Shown: positions 1 to 9,019, counted from the first letter of the stretch. The stretch: DNA of 64,000 nucleotides from JAHCHG01 sp965214585 (GCA_965214585.1 OZ243957.1:186001-250000); one strand, 5' to 3'. Translations and numbers: made by a program. The notes: generated from the sequence alone by a model not told the origin.

Positions 1-1070
1 TCGTCTTCGATATAGCGGATTTTTTCGGCTGAAATGAGCGCGAGGCGCAAAAGCTGGTCGGCTATCTGACGCGAATTTCCGACGCTCGGCGTTTCGCCTT
101 CATTGCCGGGCGCGTAGTTTTCGAGAATCTCTTTTATTTCATTTTCGTCGTATTCGATCTCGTCAAATTTCGCGCTCAGATAAAGTTCCTGAACCTGCCC
201 GTTTTCCAGAGCCTTGAGCGTTTTCGCAACGCCGGTTACGCCCAAACCTTCGTCGTAATTCTGGTCGAAAACGTGGTCAATTTTCTCCTTGTCCGCGAGC
301 GTGTTGTTTTGATTTATCGCCGTTTCCGCTTCATCTAAAATTTCGTCTTCGGGCGCGTCAATACTAAGGCGAATCGTGCCGACGATCTTATCTTCCAAGA
401 ACGAGGTCAATTCTTCGCGGACAAGCGGAATCGTAACTTCGATATTTCCGGCAAGCACGACTTTTGTAATATTATCTTCGCGCACGATTTTGTCGAGTTC
501 GTCAACAACTTCTTTGATATGCTGTTTGCGAAGTTCGTCAATGTGGCGTTGAAAACGCATCTGCGACCAGCCGCCGACTTCCGAACGATTGTAAGTTTCG
601 TTTTCTATCTCGTCCTCTTCCAAAACGCGCCCGCGCTGAAAAACGTAAATTCGCGCCGTGTTTGAATCGGCGAGAACGACAGCAAAACGCGGATTTTGGT
701 CAATTAATTTGGCAAGCGGATAAATATGCGGTCTGTCGAAAACGAAAAATCTGTCGTTTTCAAACGGAACGTCGAATTCGATTGTCTGGAAAAAACCCGC
801 ATCCGAACAAGCAAAAATCGCCACGCCGTTTGCCGACGCGCGTATTTTCTTCGCATAATCCGCAATGCGCTCGACATCCTTATCAAAACTTTCGCGCTCC
901 GGCGTGTGTTCTTCGTAATCGTCTTGATGTTCGCTCAATTGTTTTTTCAAAAAAACATCAAAATCATCGCGCCCGTGCTGATTCGGTTCGGCGTTCAAAT
1001 AAACCGATAAAAACGGTTGGTCAACCGCTTCGACTTCCGCTAATTTTCTTAAAATTCCTGCATTTTTCAT
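1..1070 (-). CDS. baeRF / Vms1-like release-factor-fold protein, C-terminus cut by window edge
   Basis: An open frame runs from ATG at 1070 off the left edge (356 codons visible). The N-terminal part resembles the bacterial archaeo-eukaryotic release-factor-like (baeRF, Vms1/ANKZF1-related) proteins: after a stretch reading FAVVLADSNTARIYVF comes a GGWSQMRFQRH segment, which corresponds to the GxxQ loop of this fold. Members of the wider family release peptidyl-tRNA on stalled ribosomes; the bacterial ones are poorly characterised. The visible C-terminal part carries an ...LRLALISAEKIRYIED stretch. The gene is isolated from its downstream neighbours because it leaves the window, and a small related-stress-type gene with a broken frame lies just upstream of it. 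Family assignment is from memory of motifs; exact subfamily is not claimed. Confidence 0.7.
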   Translation of the reverse strand, partial: MKNAGILRKLAEVEAVDQPFLSVYLNAEPNQHGRDDFDVFLKKQLSEHQDDYEEHTPERESFDKDVERIADYAKKIRASANGVAIFACSDAGFFQTIEFDVPFENDRFFVFDRPHIYPLAKLIDQNPRFAVVLADSNTARIYVFQRGRVLEEDEIENETYNRSEVGGWSQMRFQRHIDELRKQHIKEVVDELDKIVREDNITKVVLAGNIEVTIPLVREELTSFLEDKIVGTIRLSIDAPEDEILDEAETAINQNNTLADKEKIDHVFDQNYDEGLGVTGVAKTLKALENGQVQELYLSAKFDEIEYDENEIKEILENYAPGNEGETPSVGNSRQIADQLLRLALISAEKIRYIED

Positions 1071-1095
1071 AAGTTAAAATTCCCTTTTTCTTTTA

Positions 1096-1281
1096 TTATT
1101 TGCTGTTCTTTCTTCCCGAACCGCCTTTCTTTTTTCCGCCGCCGTCTTGTTTGTTGACGGTTTTCCAAGCTATCTCTTAGGCTTTTTCGTCAGAATAGCC
1201 TTTATCTTTGCAGCCTTCTTCGATGTGTTCGGCTTTGCGTTTCTGCTTGTCCGTGTATTTATCCTTATCGCCTTGCGACAT
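1096..1281 (-). pseudogene. Small 'plasmid stabilization'-type basic protein with in-frame stop
   Basis: Read on the minus strand from ATG at 1281, 62 codons encode a small charged protein starting MSQGDKDKYTDKQKRKAEHI and ending in a KQDGGGKKKGGSGRK tail. From memory this matches short soil-bacterial proteins usually labelled 'plasmid stabilization protein' (true function unknown). Codon 35 is TAA at 1177-1179; the family normally has Glu or a similar residue there, so one G-to-T change from GAA would explain it. The frame and family-like sequence continue undisturbed after the stop, which argues for a recent nonsense mutation or a sequencing error rather than old decay. No start codon is available to express the second half separately. 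Confidence 0.6.
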
Positions 1282-1411
1282 ATTTTTTACTCTTTATTAT
1301 ATTAAGTTTATATAAGCAGTAATTGCAAAAGCCGTGCCGTTTGAATATAACCGAATAAGCGGATTGATTTGATACATTTATAATAGTTTGGAAATCGGTA
1401 TTATCGTTTTC

Positions 1412-1454
1412 AAAAAAAAAAAACGCCAAATTCGTTAAGACAAATCCGGCGTTT
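1412..1454 (-). terminator. Intrinsic terminator of the lytic transglycosylase gene
   Basis: On the minus strand a 14-bp stem (1441-1454 with 1421-1434, allowing G-U pairs, 6-base loop) is followed directly by a run of nine T. It begins about 20 bases after the stop codon of the transglycosylase gene. Confidence 0.85.
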
Positions 1455-1475
1455 CAAGTTTAATTACAGTTAAAA

Positions 1476-3272
1476 TTAATTTGACGGAATTTTAATTTCC
1501 CGTCCCGCATTTAATTTTGAATTAATATACAAACCGTTCAGTTTTGCAACTTCAACGGGCGATTGATCGTAGCGTTCGGCAACCGATTTTACGGTGTCGC
1601 CGGAATTTGCTTTGACGATTTTAACGCCGCTGGTCTGCTCTCCGCTTGGAATCGGCGAAGTCGGGCGCGAATAATTCGTGTTTGTTATGCCGTTGCCGTT
1701 CGGAACGAAGACTTTGCCGCGCGGATACGGAGCGTTTCCGTTAGCCGCTTTCAGATCGGCGACGCTGACACCTGTTTTTCTCGCCAGAGTTTCCCAAGTT
1801 TCGCCTCTGACCGTATTTGAAACGCCCGCCGTATTTCTCTGCGAAGGTGAAATATTTCTGAAAACGGCGACAACTTCGTTGGCTTTTCCCGCCGGAACGC
1901 GAACGATATAAGGTTCGGGCGGAGTCATATTCGTGCGAAGTTCGGGGTTTAAGTAGCGCAGATATTCAACCGTCGTATCGGACGCTTGCGCGATAACATT
2001 TAAGTTTGTCGAAGCCGGCATACGTATCCGGTCATAACGAAGCGACGGCGCGGGGCGCACGTGTCCGAAACCGTATTGATGCGGATTACTTGCAATCAAA
2101 ATTGTTGCCAGAATATTCGGCACATAATTTCTGGTTTCTCTCGGCAAATACGGATACGCTTTCCAGAAGTTTGCGACTCCGGCGCGTCTGATTGCTTTGT
2201 CAACATTTCCTTCGCCGCAATTATAACCAGCCATTGCCAGTTCCCAATTTCCGTTGTAACGATTTGCCAGAAACTTCAAGTATTTCGCCGAAGCGCGGGT
2301 TGCCTGCTCGAAACTTTGTCTTTCGTCCAGATATGCCGTGCGGCGAAGTCCGTAGCGTGCGCCCGTTCCGGGAATAAACTGCCACAAACCGGCGGCGGCA
2401 GCCCACGATTGAGCCGTCGGCTTCCACGCGCTCTCGACCTGTCCGAGCCAAGCGATGTATTCGGGAACGCCTTCTTCTTTGAAAATCTGGCGAGCCATCG
2501 TCATAAACATCCCGGAGCGATACAAACCGACTTCCATCGTTTTGCGTCCGCGTCCGCGATAATAATTGATAAACTGCTGAATCATCGGATTAAATTCAAA
2601 CGAGAATCCGAAAGATTTATTGGCAACCGCATATTGAATATATTTGATCTGCGTCTGCGCTTCCGGCGTATAAATGTCTTCTTCTTCCTGAGTTAATTGC
2701 AGTTTGGAAAGTTCGTCAAGCGGCGAGGCTTCAAAAACCTGTTCGCTGAATCCGACGAGCATTTCGTTCGGAACTTGTTCACGATCTGCCTGCGCCGTCG
2801 TCGTTTCGCTTGGCAGAATCGGTTGATTGATAACGATTTTGGCGATATTATCAGCCAGTTCGTTGCTCACGTCCCAACCGCAGGTTGCGGAAAGACTGCG
2901 AATCTGCGGCGGCATATTTGCCGGAAATTCCACCCGGTAAATCGTTTCGATCAACTGCGTGTAACATTCGCTCAACTTTTTATTGCTCTGAACATTTACG
3001 CCGGAAATCAAAAAAACCTCGATTGATTTATTAAAATCCTTTCCCGCCTGCGGACGACGATTATCCTGCAAATTGAGCAGAGCTTGTTTGAAATATCTGC
3101 CCGCATCGCTTTTGATTTGATTGATCCGCGCTTCGGCTTGAATCGCCTCGTCGGTTTTTCCGCTGTTTCTGCCGCTCGCGCTCGAACTCGTAATTTGAGC
3201 GAACGCGAAGGAACTCGAAATAAAAAATATTAAAGCTGTAAAACTGAATATGTTAAAAAGGCGTGTTTTCAT
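1476..3272 (-). CDS. mltD: Membrane-bound/periplasmic lytic murein transglycosylase with LysM repeats (MltD-like)
   Basis: This 598-residue protein cleaves peptidoglycan glycan strands non-hydrolytically. It begins with a signal peptide (MKTRLFNIFSF... ending near Ala-Gln at 25-26), followed by a helical spacer of about 190 residues. The SLT (Slt70/MltD) domain spans roughly residues 225-370. It has the catalytic glutamate at about residue 280 in GQVESAW and the family motifs AAGLWQFIPGTG and AMAGYNCGEG. Three LysM peptidoglycan-binding modules follow (about 415-465, 490-540, 550-598). The architecture and length agree with MltD/DniR-type enzymes. The gene is monocistronic, with a strong promoter-like sequence about 190 bases upstream and a clear terminator downstream. 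An AGGAG ribosome-binding site precedes the ATG. Confidence 0.9.
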   Translation of the reverse strand: MKTRLFNIFSFTALIFFISSSFAFAQITSSSASGRNSGKTDEAIQAEARINQIKSDAGRYFKQALLNLQDNRRPQAGKDFNKSIEVFLISGVNVQSNKKLSECYTQLIETIYRVEFPANMPPQIRSLSATCGWDVSNELADNIAKIVINQPILPSETTTAQADREQVPNEMLVGFSEQVFEASPLDELSKLQLTQEEEDIYTPEAQTQIKYIQYAVANKSFGFSFEFNPMIQQFINYYRGRGRKTMEVGLYRSGMFMTMARQIFKEEGVPEYIAWLGQVESAWKPTAQSWAAAAGLWQFIPGTGARYGLRRTAYLDERQSFEQATRASAKYLKFLANRYNGNWELAMAGYNCGEGNVDKAIRRAGVANFWKAYPYLPRETRNYVPNILATILIASNPHQYGFGHVRPAPSLRYDRIRMPASTNLNVIAQASDTTVEYLRYLNPELRTNMTPPEPYIVRVPAGKANEVVAVFRNISPSQRNTAGVSNTVRGETWETLARKTGVSVADLKAANGNAPYPRGKVFVPNGNGITNTNYSRPTSPIPSGEQTSGVKIVKANSGDTVKSVAERYDQSPVEVAKLNGLYINSKLNAGREIKIPSN

Positions 3273-3460
3273 TAACTTCGTCTATACTCCTAAGTTTTTT
3301 TTGGGGGTTAGGGCGAATCGTAAAACGACCTAAATCGTAAATAAATTTTCGCGGCTTGTTTTCTCTCTGTTATTAAATTATTAAACGCCGCTTGTTATAA
3401 AAAGTTTCTTAAATTTTCTCTTAATAGTTTAATGGTTTTTTAGGACAAAAAACTTTTAAT

Positions 3461-3489
3461 AAGGTATCAAATCAAAAGCCTTTTGTCAA
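3461..3489 (-). promoter_or_regulatory. Sigma-70-type promoter for the lytic transglycosylase gene
   Basis: Minus strand: TTGACA (3484-3489), 17-base spacer, TACCTT (3461-3466). It lies in the 324-base gap between lon and the transglycosylase gene and would leave a long leader of about 180 bases. I see no gene in the gap and no recognisable riboswitch in the leader. Confidence 0.55.
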
Positions 3490-3596
3490 AGCCGAAAGTC
3501 CGATAAAATCTAGCTTTCACGCTGATTTATCGCAGGACTTATAAATGTCATAAATTTTGCTTATAGACGAAAAAGCACCGAATTGTATTAAATTCA

Positions 3597-5990
3597 CTAA
3601 TTCCCCTTTTCAAGCAGAGCCTCGCGGAAAACCTCGCGCACGTTCTCAACATATATAAACGTCAAATCAGCCAAAACTTCCTGCGGAATGTCTTCCAGAT
3701 CACGCTCATTGAGTTTAGGCAGAATTATCGTTTTAATGTTTGCACGCCGCGCCGCTAAGACTTTTTCTTTGACTCCGCCGACGGGCAGGACGTTGCCTCT
3801 AAGTGTAATTTCGCCGGTCATCGCCAGTTCCTTTTTGATCGGACGATCCGATAAAGTCGAAACGATTGCGGTGGCAAGCGTAATTCCGGCGGAAGGTCCG
3901 TCTTTCGGAATTGCGCCTTCGGGAATGTGAACGTGAACGTCGAATTTGTCAAAATCTTCCTGTTCGATGCCCAGTTCATCGGCTCGCGCCTTGGCAAACG
4001 AATAAGCCGCCTGCGCCGATTCCTGCATCACTTCACCGAGTTGCCCGGTCAGAAGCAATTTGCCTTTGCCCTTCGTTTTCAACGCTTCGATAAATAAAAT
4101 GTCGCCGCCAACCGCCGTCCAAGCGAGTCCCGTTGCCGTGCCGATCTGATCTTTTTTGAGAGCCTCTTCGGGGAAAATTTTAGGCGAGCGCAGATAATCC
4201 ACGACATTTTCTTTGGTAATTTTAATCGTCTTAAATTCATTTACGTCGTCGAGTTCGGCTTTTTGGCGGGCGACTTTGCGGCAGACTTTGCCGATTGTTC
4301 GCTCCAATTGCCGCAGACCGGCTTCGAGCGTGTATTCGCCGATTATTTTTTGCAGAGCCTTTTTGTCAAATTTTATGTCGCTCTTCTCCAAACCGTTTTC
4401 CTCGATCTGTTTGGGCAGAAGATGCCGTCGGGCGATTTCGTATTTTTCCTCTTCGGTGTAACCGGAAAGCTGTATGATTTCCATTCTGTCGCGCAGAGCA
4501 GGCTGAATCGTGTCCAGAACATTCGCCGTCGTCATAAACATCACGTTTGACAGATCGAACGTAACGCCCAGATAATTATCACGAAAATTGCTGTTTTGTT
4601 CCGGGTCTAAAACTTCGAGCAGCGCGGAACTCGGATCGCCTCGGAAATTCGCGCCGACTTTATCAATTTCGTCGAGCATTATCAGAGGATTATTCGTTTC
4701 GCCCTGTTGAATCGCCTGAATAATTCGTCCGGGCATCGCGCCCACATAAGTTCTGCGATGTCCCCGAATTTCGGCTTCGTCGTGCAGACCGCCAAGCGAC
4801 AAACGGACGAATTTTCGTTTCAAAGCCCGTGCAATCGAGCGTCCGAGAGAAGTTTTCCCGACTCCGGGTGGTCCAACCAGACATAAAATCGAGCCTTTCG
4901 GTTTTTTCTTCAATTTTCTGACGGCGAGTGCTTCGATAATTCTTTCCTTGACGCGTTCGAGTCCATAATGATCCTGATCCAAAATTTTCTGCGCCTTTTG
5001 CAGATTCAGATTATCTTTTGAAGATTTATGCCACGGAAGTTCGGTAATAATGTCGAGCCAATTTCGCAAAGTCGCCGTTTCCGCCGTGTCCGGGTGCATT
5101 CTTTCGAGCCGTTTGAGTTGGCGCAACGCTTCTTCTTCAGCTTGTTCGGGCAGTTTTCCTTTGAGGATTTTTTCGCGGTATTGCTCGACTTCTTCGTAAA
5201 GTTCATTGCCTTCGCCGAGTTCGGATTGAATTGCTTTAAGCTGTTGACGCAGAAAATAATCCCTCTGCGAACGGTCTATGTCGGCTCGCGCCTGCGTGTT
5301 TATTTCCTGCTGAACGGTCAAAACATCGAGTTCCTTGCTCAGAAGATCGTTAATTCGCCGCAAACGCCGAACCGGATCAAAAATATCCAGAACGCTCTGC
5401 GCGTCTTCGACCTTTAATTCGAGATTTGAAGCCGAAAGATCGGCGAGCCGTCCGGCATCTTCCAGATTTGCGATAATCGCCAGAACTTCGGGCGAGATAT
5501 TTTTGCCCAGATTTGCGGCGCGTTCCATCGAACCGCGCACGTTGCGGACGAGTGCTTCGACTTCCAGAGAATTCGGCGGAGTCAGAGGTTCGGAAACAGT
5601 GGTTAGATTCGCCTTGATAAAATCATTTTTTCTGCTGATCGAATCAACGCGGGCGCGGGAAAGCCCTTGAATTAAAATGCGAATTCTCCCGTCGGGCAAT
5701 TTCAGCATCCGCATAATCACCGCCACCGTTCCGACCTTATAAAGATCATTTTGCGCCGGTTCTTCCATATCCACGTCCTTTTGCGAAACGAGCATAATCA
5801 TCCGATCCCGGCTCAACGCTTCATCAATCGCACGAATGGATTTATCGCGCGAAACAAAAAGCGGAACGATCATAAACGGATAAATTACAATATCGCGCAG
5901 CGGCAAAACGGGCAGTTCCGAGGGAATCTGAATTTGTAAATCTTCTTCGGCTTCACCTATTTTTCCGGTAAACTCTTCAATTTCTTCCAT
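3597..5990 (-). CDS. lon: ATP-dependent Lon protease
   Basis: The 797-residue protein is a full-length LonA. It has an N-terminal LON substrate-binding domain beginning near ELPVLPLRDIVIYPFM, a coiled helical region, an AAA+ module with Walker A GPPGVGKTS and Walker B IMLDEIDK, and a C-terminal serine protease domain. The catalytic serine is in PKDGPSAG (about residue 700) and the lysine in KEKVLAA (about residue 743). Lon degrades misfolded and regulatory proteins in the cytoplasm. The short C-terminus and the usual spacing of the Ser-Lys dyad agree with the family. It stands alone between the transglycosylase gene and nrdR. The upstream region holds low-complexity AAAGGTAAAAGG-type repeats. 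Confidence 0.97.
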   Translation of the reverse strand: MEEIEEFTGKIGEAEEDLQIQIPSELPVLPLRDIVIYPFMIVPLFVSRDKSIRAIDEALSRDRMIMLVSQKDVDMEEPAQNDLYKVGTVAVIMRMLKLPDGRIRILIQGLSRARVDSISRKNDFIKANLTTVSEPLTPPNSLEVEALVRNVRGSMERAANLGKNISPEVLAIIANLEDAGRLADLSASNLELKVEDAQSVLDIFDPVRRLRRINDLLSKELDVLTVQQEINTQARADIDRSQRDYFLRQQLKAIQSELGEGNELYEEVEQYREKILKGKLPEQAEEEALRQLKRLERMHPDTAETATLRNWLDIITELPWHKSSKDNLNLQKAQKILDQDHYGLERVKERIIEALAVRKLKKKPKGSILCLVGPPGVGKTSLGRSIARALKRKFVRLSLGGLHDEAEIRGHRRTYVGAMPGRIIQAIQQGETNNPLIMLDEIDKVGANFRGDPSSALLEVLDPEQNSNFRDNYLGVTFDLSNVMFMTTANVLDTIQPALRDRMEIIQLSGYTEEEKYEIARRHLLPKQIEENGLEKSDIKFDKKALQKIIGEYTLEAGLRQLERTIGKVCRKVARQKAELDDVNEFKTIKITKENVVDYLRSPKIFPEEALKKDQIGTATGLAWTAVGGDILFIEALKTKGKGKLLLTGQLGEVMQESAQAAYSFAKARADELGIEQEDFDKFDVHVHIPEGAIPKDGPSAGITLATAIVSTLSDRPIKKELAMTGEITLRGNVLPVGGVKEKVLAARRANIKTIILPKLNERDLEDIPQEVLADLTFIYVENVREVFREALLEKGN

Positions 5991-6016
5991 ACTTTTATGT
6001 TATTGAAGAAAAGATG

Positions 6017-6160
6017 AAAAGTAAAAGGTAAAAAAAGGTAAAAGGGAAAAGGTGAAATTTATCAGATAAAGATTATCAGACAGTTTCTTGATCTTTAAAA
6101 CTCAATGATAATAACAACTTTCCCCTTTCCCCTTTCACCTTTTACCTTTTACCTTTTTAT
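6017..6160. repeat. Inverted pair of AAAAGGTAAAAGG low-complexity tracts
   Basis: Purine-rich AAAGGTAAAAGG-type repeats at about 6017-6058 are mirrored by CCTTTTACCTTTTACC at about 6119-6160, and the second tract runs into the 3' end of nrdR. Similar tracts recur at about 44209, 50438 and 59023 and inside coding regions (see findings). Confidence 0.6.
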
Positions 6161-6620
6161 TCTTCCCGCCCGAACGAACCAGATATTTGAGTTCTTTCAT
6201 AAATTCGGAAACATCTTCAAATTCGAGATAGACGGAAGCAAAACGCACATAAGCGACCTTATCGAGTTTTTTCAAACTCTGCATAATAATTTTTCCGATT
6301 TCGCTTGTCGGGCGTTCCCTGTCGGGAGAATCCTGCACATAAGTTTCGACTTTATCAATTATTTCCTCAAGCTGTGTGGTGGAAATCGGGCGTTTTTCTC
6401 CGGCGCGAAGCAAACCGGCTAAAATTTTGTTGCGGTCAAAACCTTCGCGTTTGCCGTCTTTTTTGACGACCATATACGGAATTTCGTCAATTCGCTCATA
6501 AGAGGTAAAACGCCTCGCGCATTCCAGACATTCCCGCCGCCGCCGAATCGAATCGCCGTCTTTTGATTCTCTCGAATCCACAACTTTATCTTCGGTATTT
6601 CCGCAAAATGGACATTTCAT
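6135..6620 (-). CDS. nrdR: Transcriptional repressor NrdR
   Basis: NrdR represses ribonucleotide reductase genes in response to (d)ATP. The 161-residue protein has the N-terminal zinc ribbon (MKCPFC with Cys3/Cys6 and CLEC with Cys31/Cys34) followed by the ATP-cone domain (VVKKDGKREGFDRNKI...). Length is close to the family norm of about 150. The last seven residues, KKVKGKR, are encoded by the AAAAGGTAAAAGG intergenic-type repeat, so the stop codon lies inside a repeat tract. No ribonucleotide reductase gene is visible nearby. Confidence 0.95.
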   Translation of the reverse strand: MKCPFCGNTEDKVVDSRESKDGDSIRRRRECLECARRFTSYERIDEIPYMVVKKDGKREGFDRNKILAGLLRAGEKRPISTTQLEEIIDKVETYVQDSPDRERPTSEIGKIIMQSLKKLDKVAYVRFASVYLEFEDVSEFMKELKYLVRSGGKNKKVKGKR

Positions 6621-6774
6621 AAATCAAATTTTAACTTCCGAATTTTTATCTGCGATATTATACCATTAAAACAAAGTAACGGCTGCCGAACATATTTCAG
6701 AAAGCAGTAATCCGCCCGAAAAATCCGCGAAAAAGTAATGAAGATGATTTTTTCCAACGCTGAAAAAGCAGAAA

Positions 6775-6815
6775 CCGCTTTGCAATTGACATCAAATGTA
6801 TCAACTGCAAAGCGG
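6775..6815. terminator. Hairpin downstream of the DUF4197 gene
   Basis: Arms 6775-6789 and 6801-6815 pair over 14 of 15 positions. The hairpin lies 3' of the DUF4197 gene and is followed on the minus strand by TTTCTGCTTTTT. It is plausibly a terminator, though the T-run is broken. Confidence 0.5.
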
Positions 6816-6854
6816 CGAAAAAATTGCTTATCATTGTAAGACGAAACTTTGAAC

Positions 6855-7592
6855 TTATCTTAAAATCCCGAAAACATCGCGCAAAATCTTCGTCGTTCTG
6901 CCAATCGGGTCTTTGCGGATTTTCATTTCTTCCTGCGCGACCATATAAAATAAGCCGTCGAGAGCTTTTTCGGTAACATAACCGTCAATATCGCTCGCGT
7001 CCTGTCCGATAAATCTACCGAAAAATCCGTAACGTCCGATCATTTCCTTGTATTTCTGCGTAACGCCGACTTTGGAAGTGAAATCTTCGACAATCGGGCG
7101 AAATTCTTCGCGCAAACGATTTTCGCTCGTGCGTCGGAAAAACTGCGTCGCGGCATCGTCTTCTCTGGAAAACAAAATATTTTTCGCGTCGGTAAAACTC
7201 ATCTGTTTGACCGAATCGAGAAAAATATCGGCGGCAACCGGAACGGCTTCTTCCGCCGCGTGATTCATCGCTTCGACAAATTCATCAACCTTTTCCCCTT
7301 GTCCGAGAAAGCGCAGAGTTCTTTCGGTTTTATGCAGAGAAGCGGGAAGCGGAATTCTAACGCGGACATTATCTAAAAACCCGTTTCTGCGCCCAAGCGT
7401 GTCAACCGCATTTTCCACGCCTTGAAACAAAGCGGCTTTTAAACCGTCATTAATTTCATTATTTGAAACATTTGTTTTCGTCGTTGAACGAGTCCGATTG
7501 CGCCGCGTCTGCGCGAAACTGTCAATTGATAACGAAACTAAAACCAAAAATGCCGCCGCCAATATCGAAAATTTAATAAGATGTTTTTTCAT
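6855..7592 (-). CDS. DUF4197 family secreted protein
   Basis: The protein has a signal peptide (MKKHLIKFSILAAAFLVL... ending at SFA-Q) and then the DUF4197 domain, recognisable by LKAALFQGVENAVDTLG, the DAATQFFRRTSE stretch and the C-terminal DGYVTEKALDGLFYMVAQEE. Function of the family is unknown; members are periplasmic or outer-membrane-associated. I chose the ATG at 7592 over one 33 bases upstream because it follows GGAGAAAGG and begins a standard signal peptide. A TTATACAAT box lies just upstream. The gene is monocistronic. Confidence 0.85.
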   Translation of the reverse strand: MKKHLIKFSILAAAFLVLVSLSIDSFAQTRRNRTRSTTKTNVSNNEINDGLKAALFQGVENAVDTLGRRNGFLDNVRVRIPLPASLHKTERTLRFLGQGEKVDEFVEAMNHAAEEAVPVAADIFLDSVKQMSFTDAKNILFSREDDAATQFFRRTSENRLREEFRPIVEDFTSKVGVTQKYKEMIGRYGFFGRFIGQDASDIDGYVTEKALDGLFYMVAQEEMKIRKDPIGRTTKILRDVFGILR

Positions 7593-7676
7593 AGCCTTTC
7601 TCCGATTATTGTATAATGCAAACATTATACCAAAACCCGAAGAAATGCCGTAAGTCTTTTGTTATTCGGCTTTACC

Positions 7677-7799
7677 TTATTTTAACGACGCTTTTTGCGC
7701 TATTTCAATCGCTTCCTGATTACCCAAATAGTAACTTTTTATCGAATTTAAAACATTGTCGGATTTATTCTCAAAACGGTATAAATTCGATTTGATTAA
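7677..7799 (-). pseudogene. Remnant of a second gpmA C-terminus
   Basis: An open 41-codon stretch on the minus strand ends in SYYLGNQEAIEIAQKASLK-stop. This closely parallels the C-terminus of the intact gpmA gene 500 bases upstream (SRYLGDQEAIKAAQEAV). The preceding LYRFENKSDN also lines up loosely with LVYELDEDL. It has no start codon and is interrupted by a stop at 7800-7802. It reads as a decayed 3' fragment of a phosphoglycerate mutase gene, separated from gpmA by the DUF433 gene. Confidence 0.6.
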
Positions 7800-7856
7800 T
7801 CATATTTTCGATTTCGCAAGTTTTGGCGGTTATCTCTAAAAAATTCCAATCGGCAT

Positions 7857-8168
7857 TTAAATCAGTTTTTTTTCCTCCAACTTTCTACGAACTTTCGACT
7901 TTCCGACTTTTGCCCGAATTTCTTCCACCTTTGCCAGACGCTCTTTTATTTCGCGTTCAAATTCGCTCAAATGGTCGTAATAATAAGCCAACGCCGAATA
8001 GATTTGACCGAGCGAAAGATACGGATGCTGAAAATGAATTTCTTCTGGACTCCAGCCGTAAGCCTTTGTTTCCAAAACGATTTCGACGATTTTCGTCGTC
8101 GTTCCTTCAATCATCGCCACGCCGTTTTCCGCCAAAGTTATATGCTCATAAGTTGTCGCAACACTCAT
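7857..8168 (-). CDS. DUF433 family protein
   Basis: The 103-residue protein has the DUF433 pattern: a central segment VLETKAYGWSPEEIHFQHPYLSLGQIYSALAYYYDH, which resembles a winged-helix DNA-binding fold, and a basic, charged C-terminal helix. DUF433 proteins are often antitoxin-like partners of PIN-type (DUF5615) toxins, but no toxin gene is adjacent here. The gene lies between gpmA and the decayed gpmA tail, so it may have been inserted there. Start: ATG after AAGAGGGAAAT. Function in this genome is not established. Confidence 0.75.
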   Translation of the reverse strand: MSVATTYEHITLAENGVAMIEGTTTKIVEIVLETKAYGWSPEEIHFQHPYLSLGQIYSALAYYYDHLSEFEREIKERLAKVEEIRAKVGKSKVRRKLEEKKLI

Positions 8169-8192
8169 ATTTCCCTCTTAACTTCTGCCTTT

Positions 8193-8939
8193 TCATTTCG
8201 CTTTTCCTTGATTTGCAACCGCTTCCTGCGCCGCTTTGATCGCTTCCTGATCGCCGAGATAACGGCTCGCCGTCGGTTTCAAATCCTCGTCCAATTCATA
8301 AACAAGCGGCACGCCCGTCGGAATGTTGTAATGGACAATATCTTCATCGCTCATATTGTCCAGATATTTCACCAGAGCGCGAAGCGAATTGCCGTGCGCC
8401 GCAATCAAAAGCCGTTTTCCGTTTTTTATTTTCGGCGCGATCTCCGTTTCATAATACGGCACAACGCGCTCAACCGTATTTTTCAATGCCTCAGCTTGCG
8501 GAAATTTCCCCTTCTCAATCGAAGCATAACGCGGATCATTTCCGAGCCATTCGTTATGAGTTTCGTCCATCAAAAGCGGCAAAATATCATAACTTCTGCG
8601 CCAAATATGAACCTGCTCTTCGCCGTGCTGCGCCGCCATTTCCGCTTTATTTAGTCCTTGCAACGCGCCGTAATGCCGTTCGTTTAAAAGCCACGATTTT
8701 GTAACAGGAATCCACATCAAATCCATTTCATCCAAAATGATATTGAGCGTCCGAATCGCGCGTTTCAAAACCGAAGTATAAGCCTCGTCAAACGTAAAAC
8801 CTTCGTCTTTCAAAAGTTTCGCCGCCTGCTTTGCTTCCTCGCGCCCTTGTTCCGAAAGGTCAACATCCTTCCAACCCGTAAACCGATTTGCCTTGTTCCA
8901 CTCGCTCTGTCCGTGTCTGATCAAAACTAATTTGTGCAT
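8193..8939 (-). CDS. gpmA: 2,3-bisphosphoglycerate-dependent phosphoglycerate mutase
   Basis: The enzyme interconverts 3- and 2-phosphoglycerate in glycolysis. The 248-residue sequence carries the RHGQSEWN phosphohistidine motif (His9), Glu87 in LNERHYGALQG and the second catalytic histidine at about 182 in AAHGNSLRA. Length matches dPGM enzymes exactly. The C-terminal tail YLGDQEAIKAAQEAV is repeated in degenerate form about 500 bases downstream. The gene is followed by the DUF433 gene with a 24-base gap. Confidence 0.96.
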   Translation of the reverse strand: MHKLVLIRHGQSEWNKANRFTGWKDVDLSEQGREEAKQAAKLLKDEGFTFDEAYTSVLKRAIRTLNIILDEMDLMWIPVTKSWLLNERHYGALQGLNKAEMAAQHGEEQVHIWRRSYDILPLLMDETHNEWLGNDPRYASIEKGKFPQAEALKNTVERVVPYYETEIAPKIKNGKRLLIAAHGNSLRALVKYLDNMSDEDIVHYNIPTGVPLVYELDEDLKPTASRYLGDQEAIKAAQEAVANQGKAK

Positions 8940-9019
8940 AAACTTATTTTAGATATAAAATTTCAAATTTCAAATTTCAGATTTGTTTTGCAGGATTGAT
9001 GACAAGAGAAAAGAAGAAA

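Noticed and set aside
662..1072. Plus-strand open frame of 136 codons
   Set aside because: It is the antisense of the minus-strand baeRF gene, whose sequence is protein-like over 356 codons.
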